A stretch of 64,000 nt of DNA, taken from assembly GCA_017501465.1 (NCBI GenBank), contig JAFVWY010000010.1, positions 1 through 64,000 of the forward strand, given 5' to 3'. The position numbers and the translations under genes are program-made. This DNA is from Bacilli bacterium. Its GTDB lineage: Bacteria; Bacillota_I; Bacilli_A; ML615J-28; CAG-313. Below, one piece after another: positions 1 to 8,351 of the stretch. The notes under the pieces were generated by a model. The model was not told where the DNA came from. It was given only the letters and a program-made list of their open reading frames with translations, and did not search any database. The stretch's first letter is position 1. Every line of letters starts with the position of its first letter.

Positions 1-35
1 AATTTGATAAACAAATAACAAGGAGGAATGCACGT

Positions 36-443
36 ATGAAAAAAGTTTGTTTAGCATTGTTAACGATGCTTACACTAGGTATGCTATGTAGTTGTGGGGG
101 ATATGTTAAGAATTATTCTGCAACCATTTTGATTACTTCTTGTCAAGGTGATAAAGCAAGTATGGAATTTGATACATTTAATGGAACGTATAATTTCAAA
201 TTAAGAAGAGATAATATGGCTGAGTATACACTTGATTATGAAGCAAGTCTAGCTGAAGGTGAAATGAGTGTTTATATCGGAGTTGATGGTGAAAAAGAAT
301 TATTATTTATAGTTAAGGGTGGAGAATCCTACGACGAAACGATTACACTTCATAATAAATATGATAATAAAAAAACAATCTACATTATTCTTGAATCGAC
401 AGGTAAATGTGTAGATGGTGATTTTGAGTTTGAGTACAATTAA
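36..443 (+). CDS. Small lipoprotein of unknown function
   Basis: Encodes 135 residues starting with a lipoprotein signal peptide: a KK positive end, a hydrophobic stretch, and the lipobox LCSC with the lipidated Cys at residue 20. The mature part (about 115 aa) is polar and looks beta-rich, with no domain I recognise. An AAGGAGG ribosome site lies about 8 nt before the ATG, so the start is well supported. It is probably anchored to the outer face of the membrane. A methyltransferase gene follows 51 nt downstream and may be cotranscribed. The function is unknown. Confidence 0.75.
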   Translation: MKKVCLALLTMLTLGMLCSCGGYVKNYSATILITSCQGDKASMEFDTFNGTYNFKLRRDNMAEYTLDYEASLAEGEMSVYIGVDGEKELLFIVKGGESYDETITLHNKYDNKKTIYIILESTGKCVDGDFEFEYN

Positions 444-494
444 TTTAAGTGAAGCAAACAAATAAATTTGAATTAATCGAGGTGTTTAATTTAT

Positions 495-1286
495 ATGGAT
501 GGTGTTAATAAAACATTATATATTCCTTTGTATGGTAAATCTTATGTTAGTAAAAAAGGAATTATTTTAAAAGATAAAAAAGCTGAAGAAATATGGGAGA
601 AAGAGCAGTTTAAGCTAAAAGGCAGATCAAAGTCTAAGTGGTTATCTTATTATATGGGGATTCGTGCATCAGTTTTTGATGAATGGGTACAAGAACAAAT
701 GACAAAATATCCTGAAGCTGTTGTAATTCATATTGGATGTGGAATGGATAGTAGAGTTATAAGAGTAAAAACAAATAATCATTATTGGTATGATGTTGAT
801 TTCCCTGAAGTGATTGCTGAAAGAAGAAAATATTATAACGAAGATGAACACTACAAGATGATTAATGGCGATGCTAGAAAATCTGATTGGTTAGATAAAA
901 TTTCTTATAATAAACATGCTATTGTTGTATTAGAAGGAATAAGCATGTATTTAACAAATTTAGAGTTAAAAAAATTGATATCAAATATAGGTAATCATTT
1001 TGAAGCTGTCAATTTATTAATGGATTGTTATTCTTTATTTGCTGCAAAAATGTCGAAATATAAAAATCCAATAAAAGATGTTGGAGTTACAAATGTTTAT
1101 GGACTTGATAATCCTGAATTAGTAGTAGGTAGTAATGTTTTATTTAAGAAAGAACATGAAATGACACCTGATAAATATATTGAAGAATTAAAAGGTTTAG
1201 AAAAATTTATTTTTAGAAAATTATATGCTGGAAATTTATCAAAGAAATTATATAAATTATATGAATTTGAAAAATCACTAAATTAG
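495..1286 (+). CDS. Class I SAM-dependent methyltransferase, LCMT/TcmP-like
   Basis: 263 aa. The fold signature is that of leucine carboxyl methyltransferase/TcmP-type enzymes: a glycine-rich SAM loop (GCGMDSR, about residue 81-87), followed by the acidic beta2 end (YDVDFPEV) and a VLEGISMYL segment, all typical of the family. The enzyme should transfer a methyl group from S-adenosylmethionine to an O- or carboxyl acceptor; the substrate cannot be read from the sequence. It is cytosolic, with no signal peptide. It sits between a lipoprotein gene and an alpha/beta-hydrolase gene (gap 33 nt), perhaps one transcript. Confidence 0.75.
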   Translation: MDGVNKTLYIPLYGKSYVSKKGIILKDKKAEEIWEKEQFKLKGRSKSKWLSYYMGIRASVFDEWVQEQMTKYPEAVVIHIGCGMDSRVIRVKTNNHYWYDVDFPEVIAERRKYYNEDEHYKMINGDARKSDWLDKISYNKHAIVVLEGISMYLTNLELKKLISNIGNHFEAVNLLMDCYSLFAAKMSKYKNPIKDVGVTNVYGLDNPELVVGSNVLFKKEHEMTPDKYIEELKGLEKFIFRKLYAGNLSKKLYKLYEFEKSLN

Positions 1287-1319
1287 AATTTATAGAATGA
1301 ACGTTTAGGAGTGAAAATA

Positions 1320-2204
1320 ATGTTCGAGAAATTAAAGGCAAATATGTTATTTAACAAATTATTACAAAGACCAAATATAGATAGAGCATACGCAATGGTG
1401 CCAGAAACTGATTCTTGGTATGATACAATTAAAAAAGTTCATGAATCTTTAGATAAAATAAGCAAAAAGCCACATCAAATGCTTGAAATAAATAGTAAAG
1501 ACAATCTTATATTAAAAGCGATTTATTATCCTAATGGAAACGGCAGTAATGTTACCGTTATTTGTATTCACGGATATACAAGTCACGCCGAACGAGAATG
1601 GGCTTTTCCTGGATTGTTTTATTTATCACTTGGATATAATGTTTTAATTCCGTATCAAAGGGCTCATGGATTAAGTGAAGGGAAATATATTTCTTTTGGT
1701 GCATTAGAACATATGGATATGATTGATTGGGTTAATAAAATTAATGAAATGAATCCAAATGGGAAAATCATAATCCACGGATCGAGTATGGGTGGTGGAA
1801 TAGTATTAGATTTATCTAAAATTAAAATGGAGAATGTTAAGTGTTTAATCGCAGATGCTCCGAGTGTCAGTATAGAAAGATTCTTTAAAAATGTATCAAA
1901 AGAAGTATTTAAATCCAATTCTGATAAAATAGCATTCTATGCAATTGAGCGATTTAAGAAAGAATTTGGGTATGATGTAGGTGAATTTGAAAGTGTTGAG
2001 ATTGTTGCTAATAGTCAATATCCAATACTTTTATCAGCTGGTAGCAATGAGCATTTAGAAAAACTATTTGAAACTATAAAAAGAGTTAATCCAAATGAAA
2101 CGAATATTGTCATTTTGCCTGATTGCAATCATGGTAATGGAATGTATAAACAAACAGAACTATATCAATGTAGTATAAAACAATTCTTAGATAAATATAT
2201 ATAA
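1320..2204 (+). CDS. Alpha/beta hydrolase, serine esterase/peptidase type
   Basis: About 294 aa. A CIHGYTSH oxyanion-type motif, the nucleophile elbow GSSMGG and a late PDCNHG segment supplying the probable catalytic His mark an alpha/beta hydrolase of the S33/BAAT-like group found in Bacillota. A GTG at 1311 is in frame, but the AGGAG ribosome site (1307-1311) overlaps it and sits 8 nt before the ATG at 1320, so the ATG is preferred. No signal peptide is seen; the N terminus is mildly hydrophobic. The substrate is unknown. A 3-prime UTR with direct repeats and a terminator follows. Confidence 0.75.
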   Translation: MFEKLKANMLFNKLLQRPNIDRAYAMVPETDSWYDTIKKVHESLDKISKKPHQMLEINSKDNLILKAIYYPNGNGSNVTVICIHGYTSHAEREWAFPGLFYLSLGYNVLIPYQRAHGLSEGKYISFGALEHMDMIDWVNKINEMNPNGKIIIHGSSMGGGIVLDLSKIKMENVKCLIADAPSVSIERFFKNVSKEVFKSNSDKIAFYAIERFKKEFGYDVGEFESVEIVANSQYPILLSAGSNEHLEKLFETIKRVNPNETNIVILPDCNHGNGMYKQTELYQCSIKQFLDKYI

Positions 2205-2230
2205 TTAAACTATCTGATAAATTCCTATTT

Positions 2231-2320
2231 ATCGATTTAGGTGGTTTCAACTATTAATCGATTATTAGGTGGTTTCATTATTAAACGATATGATAAGGTG
2301 GTTTCAATAATTAAACGATT
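2231..2320 (+). repeat. Short imperfect direct repeats in a 3-prime UTR
   Basis: Three copies of AGGTGGTTTCA lie at 2239-2249, 2267-2277 and 2296-2306. They alternate with four copies of an A(T/A)CGAT box at about 26-30 bp spacing. The array lies between the hydrolase stop and the terminator at 2367-2399, so it is probably transcribed. Each copy contains an SD-like AGGTGG but no start codon at a usable distance. The rest of 2205-2551 holds a terminator and the promoter of the MATE gene; I see no gene in it. Confidence 0.8.
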
Positions 2321-2366
2321 TACTGTAATTGTATTAATATTGTCGTACCTTGCCAAATTAAAAGAC

Positions 2367-2399
2367 AAGTTTTGATACGAAAATATCAAGACTTTTTTT
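2367..2399 (+). terminator. Rho-independent terminator after the hydrolase
   Basis: A 9-bp stem GTTTTGATA/TATCAAGAC (one wobble) with a CGAAAA loop is followed by seven T. It lies 160 nt after the hydrolase stop. Confidence 0.75.
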
Positions 2400-2514
2400 G
2401 TTTTTATAGAGCTTTTAGGGTAAAAACACCTCTAATTCATTGTTAAATGTTTTTAGCGCTGTTAAATTTAATTAATTTTAGCAACTATATTTTTATGAAA
2501 ACTATTGATGTATA

Positions 2515-2523
2515 TGATATAAT
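2515..2523 (+). promoter_or_regulatory. Extended -10 promoter of the MATE gene
   Basis: TGATATAAT: TG-N-TATAAT, about 28 nt before the ATG at 2552. The -35 is weak (ATGAAA, 17 bp upstream), consistent with an extended -10 promoter. Confidence 0.65.
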
Positions 2524-2551
2524 TTAGTAAAGGATGTGAAGGGAGTAATTT

Positions 2552-3907
2552 ATGTTTAATAAAATAAAAACATCTTTTAAAAATATAAATCATAAACTAT
2601 TTATCGCTCTACTTGTGATGGGATTAGTACCAACTATTTATACGACATTAAGAGTATTTTGGCTTGGAAATCTTCCAGGTGAATATTCATTTAGTATTGC
2701 TGGTCAATTGTCTTGGATTAATTTAATATATGAAGTTATTAATGAAGCAATAATACTACCTTTATTTTATTTTGTTGGAAAAGTTTTATCTGACAAAAAA
2801 GAGTTAACAAACAGAATGAAGACGGGGGTGTTATTAACTCTTGGAATATATGTTTTATTATCCATATTTATAATATCTTGTGCTAATCAACTTCTTAAAG
2901 TTATGGCAACTGATCCATCAATAATTGATGCAAGTGCTACATATATTAGAATAGAAGCTATAGCTAATATATTTGGTATTTTAAGCCAATTTGCTTTAGT
3001 TGGTTTAGTCACACTAGGAAAAGACAAATTAGTATATATTCTAACTGGAATTAAACTAGTTTTATGTGTTGTATTAGATTTATTTTTAGTATCAACATTA
3101 TCAATTTCTGCCAATTTAGGTGTTAATGGTATTGGCATATCTAATATCATTGTTAATTTTATTTTATTTGCAACTACATTATTATTACTTACTAAAAATG
3201 GAGTCAATGTTTTTAATAAAGAAAAGATGGATTTTAGATGGACAAAGGAATTTGTTAAAGTTGGTGGAATATCCGGCTTAGAATCTTTTGTTAGAAATCT
3301 TGCTTATATGGTAATGATTGCAAGAATGGTAAATGTAGTTAATGAACAAGGAACTTATTGGGTTGCTAATAACTTTATATGGGGATGGATGTTGCTTCCT
3401 ATCTTACAACTTGGTGAATTAATAAAACAAGAAACATCAACTAATAAAGATGCAGTCAAGAATAATACTTTAGGATATTTTACAATTACAACTATTACAA
3501 TAATTGCATGGTGTATTCTAATACCTTTATATAAACCATTTATGGCTCATGTATTGAATTTCAGTGATGTTGATAAATTATTTGAACTCGTAATGGTATT
3601 ATTTGGATTCTATATATTATTTGCTATTCAAAATGTATTTGATGCAACATTTTATGGCTTAGGCAAGACACATTATATGCTTTTTGAATCTATCGTTACT
3701 AATTCAATTTATTATGGAATAACATTTATTCTATATGTGACTGGTGTATGGCAGCCTACATTAATTGGAATTGCTTTATTATTTGGTATAGGAAATGCTT
3801 TTGATACTATAGTATCCATTGGAGCTTATTGGTTCTTGCTTAAGAGACATAATATAAATATTTTAGATGTAGAAGACAATACGAAGATTGCTGAGGACAC
3901 TTTATGA
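2552..3907 (+). CDS. MATE-family efflux transporter
   Basis: 451 aa with about 12 hydrophobic segments and the layout of Na+- or H+-coupled MATE multidrug/toxin extrusion proteins. The N-terminal half has the typical EAIILPLFYFVG stretch and a QFALVGLVTLGK segment; the C-terminal half repeats the fold. It should export organic cations or other small molecules. A GAAGGGAG ribosome site precedes the ATG. The gene ends in TGA immediately followed by TAA, and the TGA overlaps the next ATG (ATGA), so the following HExxH protein is translationally coupled. The substrate is unknown. Confidence 0.8.
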   Translation: MFNKIKTSFKNINHKLFIALLVMGLVPTIYTTLRVFWLGNLPGEYSFSIAGQLSWINLIYEVINEAIILPLFYFVGKVLSDKKELTNRMKTGVLLTLGIYVLLSIFIISCANQLLKVMATDPSIIDASATYIRIEAIANIFGILSQFALVGLVTLGKDKLVYILTGIKLVLCVVLDLFLVSTLSISANLGVNGIGISNIIVNFILFATTLLLLTKNGVNVFNKEKMDFRWTKEFVKVGGISGLESFVRNLAYMVMIARMVNVVNEQGTYWVANNFIWGWMLLPILQLGELIKQETSTNKDAVKNNTLGYFTITTITIIAWCILIPLYKPFMAHVLNFSDVDKLFELVMVLFGFYILFAIQNVFDATFYGLGKTHYMLFESIVTNSIYYGITFILYVTGVWQPTLIGIALLFGIGNAFDTIVSIGAYWFLLKRHNINILDVEDNTKIAEDTL

Positions 3908-4476
3908 TAAAAGAAGAATTCAAGAAAGTGTATGAGAAATATAACCCGATATTCGAACCAATAATATCTAAAATGATTCAGGATAATTATAAGTATTTTC
4001 AAATAGGAGAAACCATAAGATGGGGATTCAGATATGACAATGATTTAGCCATTATGGGTACTTGTAATAGAAAAAACAATGAAATTCATTTAAATATATT
4101 TTCAGTTAAGAAAGCATATGAAGATAATAATTTAATGGATGTAGAATATTTCGTTATTCATGAAGCAAGACATATATTTCAAAATATTAAAATAAAAGAA
4201 CATAAAGCTGGAATTAATAATGGTGTTGATCCCAATTTGATTGAAAAATGGATTTATGAAGGTGAGCACTATATAAAATCATTAGATGAAAATGGCAATG
4301 AGAATCCTAAATATTTTGAACAGGATTCTGAACTTGATGCATATGCATTCTCGTATGCTTTAATGAAATATAAGTATAAGGATGTTGATTTGTACGTCCC
4401 AAAATACTATGGAAATGAATTTTATAGTATCGTTGAAGATTGGCTAAAATACTTCAAAAATTATGATGAAGAATAG
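3904..4476 (+). CDS. Putative cytosolic zinc metallopeptidase-like protein
   Basis: 190 aa without signal peptide or membrane segments. A zinc-protease signature HEARH (H86-E87-x-x-H90) sits in a helix, and a downstream acidic helix (QDSELDAYAFSYAL, about 141-154) could supply the third ligand, as in gluzincin/ImmA-like folds. I do not recognise the exact family. The start overlaps the stop of the MATE gene by 4 nt, so the two are coexpressed and may act on the same compound or stress. Proteolytic activity is inferred from the motif only. Confidence 0.6.
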   Translation: MIKEEFKKVYEKYNPIFEPIISKMIQDNYKYFQIGETIRWGFRYDNDLAIMGTCNRKNNEIHLNIFSVKKAYEDNNLMDVEYFVIHEARHIFQNIKIKEHKAGINNGVDPNLIEKWIYEGEHYIKSLDENGNENPKYFEQDSELDAYAFSYALMKYKYKDVDLYVPKYYGNEFYSIVEDWLKYFKNYDEE

Positions 4477-4485
4477 AAAAAATGA

Positions 4486-4794
4486 CATGTAGAAAAAGTT
4501 GTATATAGACTAAGTAGACTATGTCATATTAGTGCTGATGGCACTGTAAATGTCACTCAAAATGGCACTGTAAAAATTATAATTACTAGTGGTGGTAATG
4601 GAGAAAATCCAAATGCCATCATTTTTTTTATTCTTGAAGGATGTGGTGCAGCATGAGGGTTATCTGATGATCAAATATATATAAGAAAAGGACAAAAAGT
4701 CGAAGAAAAATATTGCTATAATTTTAGCTTATTAGCAGCAGTAATTAAGTCTGATATTGTTCAAAATAATGAAATTTTTGGGAATCCCATTTAA
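4486..4794 (+). pseudogene. Decayed protein gene with in-frame TGA and no start
   Basis: A frame of about 100 sense codons runs from just after a TGA at 4483 to TAA at 4792, interrupted only by TGA at 4654-4656 and lacking ATG/GTG/TTG with a ribosome site. The first part contains a direct repeat (GGCACTGTAAA at 4540-4550 and 4564-4574) encoding two NGTV/DGTV strands, then a glycine-rich and hydrophobic part. The second part continues smoothly after the TGA. It looks like the 3-prime part of a small beta-rich protein gene that has decayed. The parent family is not recognised. Confidence 0.4.
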
Positions 4795-4852
4795 AAATAG
4801 GTAGGGGTATGCAATTGTATTAAAATTGTGTAACGTTGCCATTTGAAATTAG

Positions 4853-4877
4853 AGTCTTCTTAGTTGAAGACTTTTTT
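4853..4877 (+). terminator. Rho-independent terminator
   Basis: Stem GTCTTC/GAAGAC (4854-4859/4866-4871), loop TTAGTT, then six T. It terminates transcription through the decayed gene region. Confidence 0.7.
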
Positions 4878-5107
4878 ATTTTAATATAATCTTTATAATT
4901 TTCTTTTTATATTTTATCGTGTATATTACTGTGGGCAATATTATATGTTTTATTGTTATTTTTATTAAGTTTAGGAATTTCATTACTTTATAAGTTAACT
5001 ATACAAAAACTTTTATACAAAATCGTAGATAAAATATATGGTTTATTGAAAAAAATCGGATCTTTTATTTTCCAAAAAATTAATTGTATCTTAAATAAAG
5101 AATAAAA

Positions 5108-5137
5108 AAATAGCTATTTTTTAATAGCTATTTTTAT
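5108..5137. terminator. Bidirectional-looking terminator
   Basis: Stem AAATAGCTATT/AATAGCTATTT with a TTTT loop, A-rich before and T-rich after. It separates the 4477-5105 remnant region from the regulator promoter. The stretch 4878-5105 before it holds only a hydrophobic open frame without a start codon. Confidence 0.65.
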
Positions 5138-5213
5138 TGTTTATTGTAAAAATAATATATTTATGATAAAATATATTCAAGAATGACAAATCTTTTGTCA
5201 AGAGATAAAGTTC

Positions 5214-5236
5214 TAGCACCTAGAGACTAGGTTCTA
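5214..5236. promoter_or_regulatory. Inverted repeat, probable operator of the XRE regulator
   Basis: TAGcACCTAG-aga-CTAGGTtCTA is a near-perfect dyad (6 bp core, one mismatch, then 3 bp) ending right before the -35 region of the XRE gene. Its place and symmetry fit an operator for autoregulation by the neighbouring HTH protein; binding is inference. Confidence 0.55.
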
Positions 5237-5237
5237 G

Positions 5238-5265
5238 TTACATTAATTAAATAGTATGTTATAAT
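5238..5265 (+). promoter_or_regulatory. Promoter of the XRE/lipoprotein operon
   Basis: Extended -10 TGTTATAAT (5257-5265) with a weak TTACAT 16 bp upstream. A GAGGAGG ribosome site and the ATG at 5283 follow. Confidence 0.65.
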
Positions 5266-5282
5266 GCTAGTGAGGAGGACAT

Positions 5283-6014
5283 ATGGACAAGTTTAAGTTT
5301 GGCGAATACATCTACCAAAAGCGAAAAAAACTTAATCTTACTCAAGATGAATTAGGAAGAAAATTAGGTGTTACTAATAAAGCGGTTAGTAAGTGGGAGG
5401 TTGGTGAAACATTACCTGATGTTTCTATGTTAGCACCACTTGCGAAAGTTTTAGAAGTTAGTGTTGATGAATTGCTTAATTACACTGATAAAACAGTAAA
5501 TGATCAAAGTTCTAAACCTAAATTTAATTTAATTATGTTAATTTCTTTAATCGTTTTAACGGTTGCTGAGATTATTACTATTATTTTATTAATAATATCT
5601 TATAATAAAGAAGTTCCTTCTATCAAAAGCGTTTGTGTTACCAATGATAATATTAAGGAAATAGTAGATATTAATCCTTCAAGTCAAGTTGTTTGTGATG
5701 AAGAAGTTTTAAAGATTGATTCAACATTTAAATTAAATAATGGTTATGAATTAATAGAAGGTGAAAGCGTATCTTTTACGATTGTGTATCAATATGAATA
5801 TTATTATTACTTAAAGGATGGTAGTATTGGTATGGTTACATATTACAATCGTTTCTATGATGTTGTGCTAGATTTTGATAACCCAGAAGCTTTAGTTTCA
5901 GTTCATTTAGAACCAAAGTTTAACATTGAAGATTTTAAAGGTTTTAATCAAGTCAAAATCAGTTATATTGTATTAGATGCACAAGGCACAATAAATAAAG
6001 ATTATAGTAATTAA
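5283..6014 (+). CDS. Membrane-anchored XRE-family transcriptional regulator
   Basis: 243 aa. Residues 5-62 are an XRE/Cro helix-turn-helix (the TNKAVSKWE recognition region and the LAKVLEVSVDELL end are typical). A linker, then one membrane span (about 81-106), then an extracytoplasmic beta-rich domain of about 135 residues with two Cys (VCVTN, VVCDE). The layout suggests a one-component sensor: DNA binding inside, sensing outside. It heads a gene set with two lipoproteins 10 nt apart each, whose expression it probably controls. The signal is unknown. Confidence 0.8.
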   Translation: MDKFKFGEYIYQKRKKLNLTQDELGRKLGVTNKAVSKWEVGETLPDVSMLAPLAKVLEVSVDELLNYTDKTVNDQSSKPKFNLIMLISLIVLTVAEIITIILLIISYNKEVPSIKSVCVTNDNIKEIVDINPSSQVVCDEEVLKIDSTFKLNNGYELIEGESVSFTIVYQYEYYYYLKDGSIGMVTYYNRFYDVVLDFDNPEALVSVHLEPKFNIEDFKGFNQVKISYIVLDAQGTINKDYSN

Positions 6015-6024
6015 GAAAGGAAAA

Positions 6025-6750
6025 ATGAAAATGAAAAATAAAAATATTTTTATATTATTAGTCATTATTTGTTTATTAACTTTAACAAGTTGTGCATCTG
6101 GTGGAGGAAGTGCTGGTGGTGATATGGGAGGAGATACCCCTGGAGGTAGCATTCCATCTATGGATAACGATTTTAAAGACATGTTTGAAGATTTATCTTT
6201 TAACCAAGTAATGAAATATACATATAATGATTCTGTTTATATAATTAAAGAATTAAAAGATATAACACCTATTGATGAACTTTCTAATAATAATTTAAGT
6301 AATTACATTTTCGTTATTAAAGAATATGATAAGATTAAAGATGAAAATGTTTCAAATTGGACAGTCAATTATAAAATAGATGTTAGTAAATATTTAACTA
6401 ATATTCAATTAGAAGAAGAATTTATTTATAATTTCTATTCAAAGATTGAAAGTTCTTTAAATGCTAATAAGATTAGAACTTCAATTGATATAGAATTTTA
6501 TGATAATATTTTTGAAATTGAAAAAGAACTGCCAGTCGATATGAAGAAAGATTTTACAAGTGTATTTTCAATTGATGTTTATTTGCCATATCAAGTAATA
6601 AATCAAAACACAAGTGATGTATTCTATATAAATGTCCCTATTAAGTCATTCCTTGCATATAAAAATAATGATGAAATTACAATTTCATTAGAAGAAGACT
6701 TGATTTTAAGTTATGAAATATTCATAGCTGCTTCTAATGTTTTTAACTAG
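6025..6750 (+). CDS. Glycine-rich-linker lipoprotein of unknown function
   Basis: 241 aa. The signal peptide ends in the lipobox LTSC. A glycine/serine-rich linker follows, then a soluble domain of about 190 residues that I do not recognise. Two in-frame ATGs start the gene (6025, 6031); AAAGGA lies just upstream. It sits 10 nt after the XRE-TM regulator and 9 nt before the VWA lipoprotein, so the three form one operon. Its mature start (CASGGG) resembles that of the VWA neighbour (CAAGSG), which suggests a shared surface complex. Confidence 0.7.
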   Translation: MKMKNKNIFILLVIICLLTLTSCASGGGSAGGDMGGDTPGGSIPSMDNDFKDMFEDLSFNQVMKYTYNDSVYIIKELKDITPIDELSNNNLSNYIFVIKEYDKIKDENVSNWTVNYKIDVSKYLTNIQLEEEFIYNFYSKIESSLNANKIRTSIDIEFYDNIFEIEKELPVDMKKDFTSVFSIDVYLPYQVINQNTSDVFYINVPIKSFLAYKNNDEITISLEEDLILSYEIFIAASNVFN

Positions 6751-6759
6751 GAGGAATTT

Positions 6760-8247
6760 ATGAAAAAATTAATGTGTTTATTATTATCGGTTTTATTATT
6801 GGTAGTTACTGGCTGTGCAGCTGGTAGTGGTAATAGTCTCAGCGATGCTGGTGGTATGGGAGATAGTATGTCAAATTATGCTCCTGGAGAAGATTACAAT
6901 GAAGATCAATACTTAGAAATAAAGGAAGCAGACTATGTAAGTACAGAAGTTAACAATAAAGTAAACGTTAGTTTAGATAGTTCAACTGCCGCATATGCTA
7001 ATATTAGAAAGCTAATCAATAATATGTATAATATACCTAAAGATGCTGTTAATATTGAACAAATGTTAAACTATTTTAACTACTCATATGTAAATGAAAC
7101 AGAACACCAATTAACTAGTTTTTTAGAAATGGCTAAGTGTCCTTGGAAAGAATCTAGTTATTTACTAAGTGTTGCTGTTCAAGCTAAAGATTATGTTATT
7201 GAAGAAGATGTTGCAAATAACTTTGTATTCTTAATCGATGTTAGTGGTTCAATGTATAGTAACGACAAATTACCATTGTTGATTGAAGCTTTTAATATTT
7301 TAATTGAAAACCTAAATGAAAATGACCGTGTATCTGTAGTTACATATGCAGGTTCAGAAAGTGTTTTATTAGATGGTGCATATGGTCATGAAAAGACAAA
7401 AATTTCTGCTGTTATTTCTGATTTAACAGCTGGTGGAAGTACAGCTGGATCAAAGGGCATAAAAAAGGCTTATGAACTTGCAGAAAAACATTTCATTAGT
7501 GGTGGAAACAATCGTGTTTTCCTAGCAACAGATGGTGATTTTAATGTAGGTATTAATACAATTGCTGGGCTTAAGCATTTTATCTCTGAAAAACGTAATA
7601 CTGGCGTTTATTTATCTTTATTTGGATTTGGTACAGGTAATTTAAAAGCTGACACAATGGATACTTTAGCTCAAGCTGGAAATGGTAACTATTACTATAT
7701 TGATTCTATTCTAGAAGCACAAAAAGTATTTGTTACTGAACTAGGTGGTACATTACAAACAGTTGCAAAAGATGCAAAAGTTCAAGTTGAATTTAATAAA
7801 GATGTTGTAAGCCAATATCGCTTAATTGGTTATGAAAATAAAATTTTAACTGATGAAGAATTTGATAATAATGAAACTGATGCGGGTGAAATCGGTGCTG
7901 GACATACAACTGTATGTCTAATTGAAGTGGTTTTAAAGGATGAAATTGAAGCAGGATTTGAAGAAATTGTTAAATGTACAGTTCGTTATAAAGATGTTCT
8001 TGATGGCGAATTAGACAAAGAAGTAGTCACTTCTTTAACTAATGTTACTATTGCTCCTAGCCATGATTTCTTATTCCAAACAGCAGTTGTAGAATTTGGC
8101 TTAGTTTTAAGAGATTCTAAATATAAAGGTGAAGCCAGCTTAGAATCTATTATTGAAAGAGTTAATAAAGCAGTTTATCAACAAGATACTTTTAAAAAAG
8201 AATTTTTACAACTTGTAATTAAATATATGGAAGATTACAATAGATAG
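6760..8247 (+). CDS. YfbK-like von Willebrand factor A lipoprotein
   Basis: 495 aa. Signal peptide with lipobox VTGC, then a glycine-rich linker and the N-terminal domain of YfbK proteins (MLNYFNYSY ... CPWKESSYLL). Next comes a VWA domain with a complete MIDAS: DVSGS at 160-164, the Thr loop GGSTAGS and the Asp loop ATDGDFN. A C-terminal YfbK-type domain ends the protein. It should bind a divalent metal and a protein ligand outside the membrane. A GGAGGAA ribosome site is present. It is cotranscribed with the XRE-TM regulator and the preceding lipoprotein; the partner is unknown. Confidence 0.85.
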   Translation: MKKLMCLLLSVLLLVVTGCAAGSGNSLSDAGGMGDSMSNYAPGEDYNEDQYLEIKEADYVSTEVNNKVNVSLDSSTAAYANIRKLINNMYNIPKDAVNIEQMLNYFNYSYVNETEHQLTSFLEMAKCPWKESSYLLSVAVQAKDYVIEEDVANNFVFLIDVSGSMYSNDKLPLLIEAFNILIENLNENDRVSVVTYAGSESVLLDGAYGHEKTKISAVISDLTAGGSTAGSKGIKKAYELAEKHFISGGNNRVFLATDGDFNVGINTIAGLKHFISEKRNTGVYLSLFGFGTGNLKADTMDTLAQAGNGNYYYIDSILEAQKVFVTELGGTLQTVAKDAKVQVEFNKDVVSQYRLIGYENKILTDEEFDNNETDAGEIGAGHTTVCLIEVVLKDEIEAGFEEIVKCTVRYKDVLDGELDKEVVTSLTNVTIAPSHDFLFQTAVVEFGLVLRDSKYKGEASLESIIERVNKAVYQQDTFKKEFLQLVIKYMEDYNR

Positions 8248-8255
8248 AAAAATAA

Positions 8256-8287
8256 AAAGATAGATATAATTATATCTATCTTTTTTT
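8256..8287 (+). terminator. Terminator after the VWA lipoprotein
   Basis: Stem AAAGATAGATAT/ATATCTATCTTT, 4-nt loop, then a T run. Confidence 0.8.
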
Positions 8288-8294
8288 AATATAA

Positions 8295-8323
8295 TTGATT
8301 AAATTTTGTTTTTATATTATAAT
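8295..8323 (+). promoter_or_regulatory. Promoter of the LRR lipoprotein gene
   Basis: TTGATT - 17 bp - TATAAT; the gene starts at 8352. Confidence 0.65.
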
Positions 8324-8351
8324 AGGTGATATAGAAAGTTGAAGGTTTGGT

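Noticed and set aside
2241-2375. 44-codon open frame starting with GTG over the repeats
   Set aside because: No ribosome site, start directly after a TAG, low-complexity peptide; better explained as the repeat array.
4900-5105. Hydrophobic then basic open frame of about 60 codons
   Set aside because: No ATG/GTG start with a ribosome site; AT-rich DNA easily gives such frames.
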